In this document: in pieces, positions 5,797 to 9,379 of the stretch
Position numbering within the stretch: position 1 is the stretch's first letter
How the letters are laid out: each line of letters begins with the position of its first letter
Assembly: GCA_937902865.1 (NCBI GenBank)
Contig: CALFNJ010000674.1
Location: 1-9,379, forward strand
Length of the DNA: 9,379 bases
Direction: 5' to 3'
From: an uncultured Opitutaceae bacterium
GTDB taxonomy: Bacteria; Verrucomicrobiota; Verrucomicrobiia; Opitutales; Opitutaceae
Made by a program: the position numbers and the translations under genes
The notes under the pieces: model-generated
What the model saw: the letters and a program-made list of their open reading frames with translations, nothing else
What the model was told of the DNA's origin: nothing
Databases searched by the model: none

Positions 5797-6945
5797 GTGA
5801 AACTTGCCATCGTCACCGAGACATTCCCGCCGGAGATCAACGGCGTGGCCATGACCTTCGGCACCATCGCCCGCGAGCTCGGGCGCCGGGGACATGAGGT
5901 GACGGTGTACCGGCCGAAACGGCCCGACCTAGCCGAGGCCGCGTCGCATCCGGAGTTTCAAGAGGTTCCCATGCCCGGCGCGCCAATCCCGGGTTATCCG
6001 CTCCTCCGCCTCGGCTTCCCCGCCTGGCGCAAGCTGCGCGATCTTTGGAAGCGGGACCGCCCCGATCTCGTCCACGTCGTGACCGAGGGGCCGCTCGGAG
6101 CCTCCGCCATCAGCACCGCGCACGCCCTCGGTCTGCCGGTGACCTCGAGCTTCCACACGAATTTCCACGCGTACACCGGCCACTACGGTTTCGCCCCGCT
6201 GCATCGCGCGGCGCTCGGCTGGCTGCGACGGATCCACAACCGCACGCTGCGCACGTTCGCCCCAACCGCCGAGCTCTGCGACGAGCTCGCCCGGCTCGGC
6301 TTCCGCGATCTCTGCGTCCTGTCGCGCGGCGTCGATGCCCGCCAGTTCTCCCCCGCGCTCCGCTCCGCCGAGCTGCGCGCGTCGTGGGGCGCGGCGAACG
6401 GCGAGCCGGTCGTCCTTCACGTTGGCCGCATGGCCGCGGAAAAAAACTATCCCCTGCTCTTCCGCGCCTACGAGGCCATGCGCACCGTGCAGCCCAAGCT
6501 GCGTTTCGTGCTCGTGGGCGACGGCCCGCTCCGCAAGGGACTCGAGGCAGGCCACCCGGAATGCCACTTCCCCGGCTTCATTCCGCGCCATGAACTGGCG
6601 CGACACTACGCGTCGGCCGACATCTACATTCACGCCAGCCTCACCGAGACGTTCGGCAACGTCCTGACCGAGGCGATGGCGAGCGGGCTCGCGGTCGCCG
6701 GCTTCGACTACGCCGCCGCACGCCAGTTCGTGCGTGACGGCGAGAACGGACTCTCCGTTCCCTGCGATCAGCCCGATGCGCTCATCGCCGCCGCCGCGAG
6801 TCTCGCACGCGACGAAGCCCTGCGCCAGCGGCTCCGCCTCCGCGCTCCGGCGTCGCTCGCGAGCCAGTCGTGGGAGCACGTCATCACGCATTTCGAGAAC
6901 GACCTCGCCCGCATCGTCGCGGGGGCGGCGCCCTCCACTCCATGA
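5797..6945 (+). CDS. GT4-family (GT-B fold) glycosyltransferase
   Basis: A 382-residue cytoplasmic or membrane-associated glycosyltransferase with retaining GT4 architecture. The N-terminal acceptor lobe opens with VTETFPPEINGVA (6-18), typical of the MgtA/PimB/SqdX-like subgroup that glycosylates lipid acceptors. It also has HTNFHAYTGHYG (120-131). The C-terminal donor lobe shows HVGRMAAEKN (208-217), with R211 and K216 at the usual nucleotide-sugar phosphate positions, VGDGPLRKGLE (240-250), and the E-x7-E motif E284/E292 within ETFGNVLTEAMASG. The GTG start at 5797 is chosen because the family N-terminus begins there; only a weak GGAT lies before it. The stop overlaps the next gene by ATGA, so both are one operon. 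From the neighbours, I infer that it adds a second sugar to a glycosyl-diacylglycerol. A GDP-mannose or UDP-sugar donor is possible; the sequence does not decide. Confidence 0.92.
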   Translation: MKLAIVTETFPPEINGVAMTFGTIARELGRRGHEVTVYRPKRPDLAEAASHPEFQEVPMPGAPIPGYPLLRLGFPAWRKLRDLWKRDRPDLVHVVTEGPLGASAISTAHALGLPVTSSFHTNFHAYTGHYGFAPLHRAALGWLRRIHNRTLRTFAPTAELCDELARLGFRDLCVLSRGVDARQFSPALRSAELRASWGAANGEPVVLHVGRMAAEKNYPLLFRAYEAMRTVQPKLRFVLVGDGPLRKGLEAGHPECHFPGFIPRHELARHYASADIYIHASLTETFGNVLTEAMASGLAVAGFDYAAARQFVRDGENGLSVPCDQPDALIAAAASLARDEALRQRLRLRAPASLASQSWEHVITHFENDLARIVAGAAPSTP

Positions 6946-8180
6946 CCAAGGTCCTGATCCTCACCGCAGGTTTCGGCGAGGGCCACAACGCCGCCGCCCG
7001 CAACCTCTCCGTCGCCTTCGATGCGCTGCTCGGTCCCAAGGCCTCGCACGTCGCCGATCTCTACGCCCTGGCTTCACCGCGGCTCAACTCGGTCCTGCGC
7101 CGCGCCTATCTCGGCCTGATCAACGGCTCGCCCAAGCTCTGGAGCGCGTTCTACGCCTGGGTCGACCGTTCACAGATCCTTCCGCGCGGCCTCTGGGCGC
7201 TCGCCCGCGAGCGGCGGCTGCTCACCGAGCTGATCGCCGGCGAAAAGCCGGACGTCATCTGCAGCACCTTTCCGGTTTACGCATTCATGCTCGAGCGGCT
7301 CGCGCTCGAGCACCGGCTGAACGTGCCGCATTTCAACATCGTCACCGACTCGATCAGCATCAATTCGCTCTGGTGGCGGGCATCCTGCACCGGCTGGTTC
7401 GTGCCCAACGCCGATTCGGCCGACGTGATGCTGAAGGCCGGAGTCGAGCCGTCCCGCGTGCATGTGTGTGGTTTTCCCACGCCCGCCTTCATCGCCGAGA
7501 ACGCGGACCTCTCCCCGCCCGATCTCGCCACCGGCGGCCGTCCGCGCCTGCTCTATATCATCAACTCCGGCACGCGCGGCGCCGAGGAGACCGCCCGTCT
7601 GCTCCTCGCCGAGCCCGGTTGGGAAATCACCTGCGCGGTCGGACGCGACGAAGGCCTGCGGCGGCAATTGCAGCAATTCGCCGCGCGCCGGTCCGATCCG
7701 GCGCAGATCCTCGGCTGGACGGATCAGATTCCGCGCCTGCTGCTCACTCACCATCTCCTCGTGAGCAAGGCCGGTGGCGCCACCACCCAGGAGGCCATCG
7801 CTGCGCGCTGCCCGATGATCGTCAACCAGATCGTCCCCGGCCAGGAGGAGGGCAACTACGAGCTGCTCCGTCGTCACGGTGTCGGCGCTCTCGCCACCAC
7901 GCCGGACGCAGTGATCAGCGCCTGCCGCCGCGCCTTCGCCTGGAATGGCGCCGTCTGGCGCGACTGGCGCACCGCGCTCGACTCACTTTCCAAACCCGAC
8001 GCCGCCCAGGCGATCGCGCGCCAGGTGCTCACGCAAATCGGCCACAACCCCGCCCCGCGTTCCGCGGCCGGTCCCGGCGGCGGCGGCGCGTTTCGCCTGT
8101 CTTCCGTCATCAACGATCCGGTCTCCTACCCGCTCGCCGCCGACCTCCAAGCCATCCCCGTCCGCTCTCTTTTCCGCTGA
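6942..8180 (+). CDS. MGDG synthase / UgtP-like diacylglycerol glycosyltransferase (GT28)
   Basis: A 412-residue GT-B enzyme expected to transfer galactose or glucose from a UDP-sugar to diacylglycerol at the membrane. The N-terminus has the MGDG_synth signature: ILTAGFGEGHNAAAR (6-20), then PDVICSTFPVYAF (103-115) and VTDSISINSLWW (134-145). In plant and Bacillus members the last motif usually has His where this one has an Asn or Ile. The C-terminal lobe has LLYIINSG (203-210), the donor-binding segment SKAGGATTQEAIAARCPMIV (275-294), and PGQEEGN (299-305). A Gly/Pro/Ala-rich tail (369-385) is followed by a short extension. ATG 6942 is preferred because it overlaps the previous stop (ATGA) and starts the family N-terminus. 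Upstream: GT4 gene; downstream: a lipid kinase. The pathway is probably a membrane glycolipid. The sugar used is not visible. Confidence 0.9.
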   Translation: MTKVLILTAGFGEGHNAAARNLSVAFDALLGPKASHVADLYALASPRLNSVLRRAYLGLINGSPKLWSAFYAWVDRSQILPRGLWALARERRLLTELIAGEKPDVICSTFPVYAFMLERLALEHRLNVPHFNIVTDSISINSLWWRASCTGWFVPNADSADVMLKAGVEPSRVHVCGFPTPAFIAENADLSPPDLATGGRPRLLYIINSGTRGAEETARLLLAEPGWEITCAVGRDEGLRRQLQQFAARRSDPAQILGWTDQIPRLLLTHHLLVSKAGGATTQEAIAARCPMIVNQIVPGQEEGNYELLRRHGVGALATTPDAVISACRRAFAWNGAVWRDWRTALDSLSKPDAAQAIARQVLTQIGHNPAPRSAAGPGGGGAFRLSSVINDPVSYPLAADLQAIPVRSLFR

Positions 8181-8211
8181 GATGTGTCCTCATAGTCCAG
8201 TCCAAACGTTC

Positions 8212-8296
8212 AGCGCAAAGACGCAAAGCGCGCAAAGATTCGCCAAGCGCTTTTCGCGTCTCCTCACCCGCTTCGCGTCTTTGCGTCTTCGCGCTT
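8212..8296. repeat. 85-bp palindrome with 8-nt periodic arms
   Basis: The left arm is 8212-8237 (GCGCAAAG, ACGCAAAG, GCGCAAAG with one extra base before the last). The right arm is 8271-8296 (CTTCGCGT, CTTTGCGT, CTTCGCGC, TT). The arms are reverse complements with few mismatches, around a 33-nt spacer. The element fills the gap between the GT28 gene and the downstream lipid-kinase frame, both on the plus strand. It may weaken or process the transcript between them. The left arm superficially resembles a short tandem array but is not a CRISPR. Confidence 0.85.
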
Positions 8297-8326
8297 AATT
8301 CCGGATTTCTTCTCCGCCCGCCTCCG

Positions 8327-9379
8327 ATGCAGACCCGCTTCATCTTCAATCCGCACTCGGGGCGCAACCGCCGCAATCCCTGGCTCGTTCCGGCGATCAA
8401 GGCCTTCATCGCCGAGCACCGGCTCGACGCGGATCTCGTTTCCACCGAGGCGCCGGGCCACGCCACGCAACTCGCGCGCGACGCCGTGTTCGCGGGCTGC
8501 ACGCGGGTTGTCGCCGTCGGCGGTGACGGCACGATGAACGAAGTCGCGCAAACACTCATCGGCACGAGCGCCGCGCTGGCGCTCGTCCACTGCGGCTCCG
8601 GCAATGGTCTGGCGCTGCACCTCGGCATTCCCACCAGCCCGCGCCTGGCGCTCGCGCTGCTCGCGGATCCCGCAGCCCGCGTGGCGGCGATCGACACCGG
8701 CGTGGCGAACGGACACCCGTTCTGCAACGCAATGGGGCTCGGCTTCGACGCGGAAATCAGCCGGCGCTTCAACCGCCTTACCCGCCGCGGCCTGCCCGCC
8801 TACGCCGTCACCGGTTATGCGGCCTTCCGCGGCCATGAGCCCGAGTCCTGCGTCATCCTCGGCGAGGGACGCCGCGAGCAGATGGATATCTTCGTCGTCG
8901 CCGTCGCCAACTCCGACCAATACGGCAACCACGCCCTGATCGCTCCCGGCGCGCGTGTGGACGACGGCCAGCTCGACCTGATCGCCGTGCGTCCCGTCGG
9001 ATTTCCCGGCGCCCTGCCGCTGGTGGCGGCCGAGCTCGGCGAGGACTTCGACGCGATCCTCGCGGAGCTGGCGTTGGAAACCGCCGCGATCTCTGAGGAG
9101 ATCACGACAGCCGAGCGGCATCGGCTACTGGAAGAGTGCCGCGAGAAGAAGGAATCGCTCAATCCAAACACCCGCAGGCTGACGATCGATCTGGAGCGGG
9201 TGCGTGCGGGCTGGACGTCGGTAACGATTCCCACCGACGATTACTATGAGCGCTGCCGTCCGCTTATCGAGTCCACGCGCACCGTGGTCGAAAGCCTGCT
9301 GGCGGAGCGATCGGCCACTCCGCTGGATACGCTCTACGTCACGGGCGGCGGATCGGAGCTGCCTCCGGTGGCGCGCATT
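8327..9379 (+). CDS. Diacylglycerol kinase-like protein joined in frame to an Hsp70-like fragment, 3' end cut
   Basis: ATG 8327 opens 351 codons with no stop to the window edge. Residues 1-about 235 are a YegS/DgkB-type lipid kinase: NPHSG (8-12), GGDGTMNE (65-72, nucleotide loop), GSGNGLALHLGIP (90-102), GLGFDAEI (137-144), GNHALIAPGARVDDGQLDL (200-218). These enzymes phosphorylate diacylglycerol to phosphatidic acid. Family members usually run to about 290-330 residues and end with a lobe carrying a DGE-type motif, which is absent. From about residue 237 the text is instead Hsp70 ATPase-like: GEDFD (238-242), LLEECREKKESLNPNTRRL (267-285), YYERCRPLIE (306-315) and LYVTGGGSELPPVA (336-349). 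The Hsp70 N-terminal half, with the GIDLGTT-type phosphate loop, is missing. Hand counting gives about 13% A/T third positions before the junction and about 21% after. No Shine-Dalgarno. Both domain calls are firm; whether the fusion is real is open. Confidence 0.85.
   Translation, partial: MQTRFIFNPHSGRNRRNPWLVPAIKAFIAEHRLDADLVSTEAPGHATQLARDAVFAGCTRVVAVGGDGTMNEVAQTLIGTSAALALVHCGSGNGLALHLGIPTSPRLALALLADPAARVAAIDTGVANGHPFCNAMGLGFDAEISRRFNRLTRRGLPAYAVTGYAAFRGHEPESCVILGEGRREQMDIFVVAVANSDQYGNHALIAPGARVDDGQLDLIAVRPVGFPGALPLVAAELGEDFDAILAELALETAAISEEITTAERHRLLEECREKKESLNPNTRRLTIDLERVRAGWTSVTIPTDDYYERCRPLIESTRTVVESLLAERSATPLDTLYVTGGGSELPPVARI
9026..9049 (+). other. Junction between lipid-kinase and Hsp70-like sequence
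   Basis: The homology type changes within about eight codons reading A-A-E-L-G-E-D-F (residues 234-241). Up to about L232-V233 the sequence still fits a kinase. From G238-E-D-F-D it matches the GGDDFD/GGEDFD segment of Hsp70. The point is approximate because I cannot align. The SacI-type hexamer GAGCTC (9032-9037) happens to fall here but is common in DNA of this composition. Confidence 0.6.
9038..9379 (+). other. Hsp70-family ATPase-domain fragment (second half of the nucleotide-binding domain)
   Basis: About 114 codons, continuous with the kinase frame. The order of landmarks follows Hsp70: the GEDFD turn, a charged helix with E-x-x-R-x-L-L-E-E-C-R-E-K-K-E, a strand pair, YYERCRPLIESTRTV, and the adenosine motif VTGGGSELP. 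It resembles the bacterial stand-alone Hsp70-family proteins more than DnaK, whose segment after the helix differs. Without the first half it could not bind ATP in the usual way. It continues past the window edge. Confidence 0.75.

Noticed and set aside
5929..6891. 320-residue minus-strand frame opposite the GT4 gene
   Set aside because: The opposite strand encodes a full GT4 enzyme; this product has no recognisable domain.
8212..8237. Possible short CRISPR-like or tandem array (repeated CGCAAAG)
   Set aside because: Units are 8 nt with no spacers, and the block is one arm of a palindrome.
9032..9037. GAGCTC (SacI) site at the kinase/Hsp70 junction as evidence of cloning ligation
   Set aside because: A hexamer of this composition is expected often by chance here; it does not by itself show an artificial join.
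8264..9121. 285-residue minus-strand frame opposite the lipid-kinase gene
   Set aside because: It runs through the palindrome and across the chimera junction, and shows no domain; the plus strand has clear kinase motifs.

Overview
The window is high-GC bacterial DNA with strongly G/C-ending codons. It carries seven protein genes, two of them cut by the window edges, and its gaps are packed with imperfect palindromes. The gene set and the long inverted repeats remind me of Verrucomicrobiota, perhaps Opitutaceae. That placement is an inference from protein style and intergenic repeats, because there is no rRNA or other marker here. Most starts lack a clear Shine-Dalgarno sequence.

Left block (1-1699, minus strand): an EIIA-Ntr-like PTS domain protein overlaps, by an ATGA junction, a ClcB-like CLC chloride transporter/channel that runs off the left edge. 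This looks like a translationally coupled pair, possibly a transporter with a phosphorylation-responsive partner. Region 1700-1960 holds a 71-bp palindrome. A small one-helix membrane protein follows on the plus strand (1961-2209).

Centre (2210-5796): a 435-bp gap between convergent genes is filled by two large inverted repeats and a one-sided repeat remnant. Then comes a long SNF2-family helicase on the minus strand (2645-5422, or to 5467 with a TTG start). It has intact helicase motifs, a degenerate SWIM-like head and Asn/Gly-rich low-complexity linkers. The divergent gap (5423-5796) holds a GTGCAAT-type palindrome, an AT-rich palindrome, a 70-bp double-hairpin repeat and short symmetric sites ahead of the next operon.

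Right block (5797-9379, plus strand): a GT4 glycosyltransferase, an ATGA-overlapping MGDG-synthase/UgtP-like glycosyltransferase, a repeat-bearing gap, and a diacylglycerol-kinase-like gene. Together these suggest glycosyl-diacylglycerol (glycolipid) synthesis with diacylglycerol recycling.

The most notable anomaly is at the right end. After about residue 235 the lipid-kinase reading frame continues without a stop into the second half of an Hsp70-type ATPase domain. The kinase C-terminus and the Hsp70 N-terminal phosphate loop are both missing. This is either a misassembly, a deletion fusion, or a real and very odd chimera. A second theme is a family of palindromes whose arms are built from an 8-nt unit, YTYYGYGY, that varies almost only by transitions.
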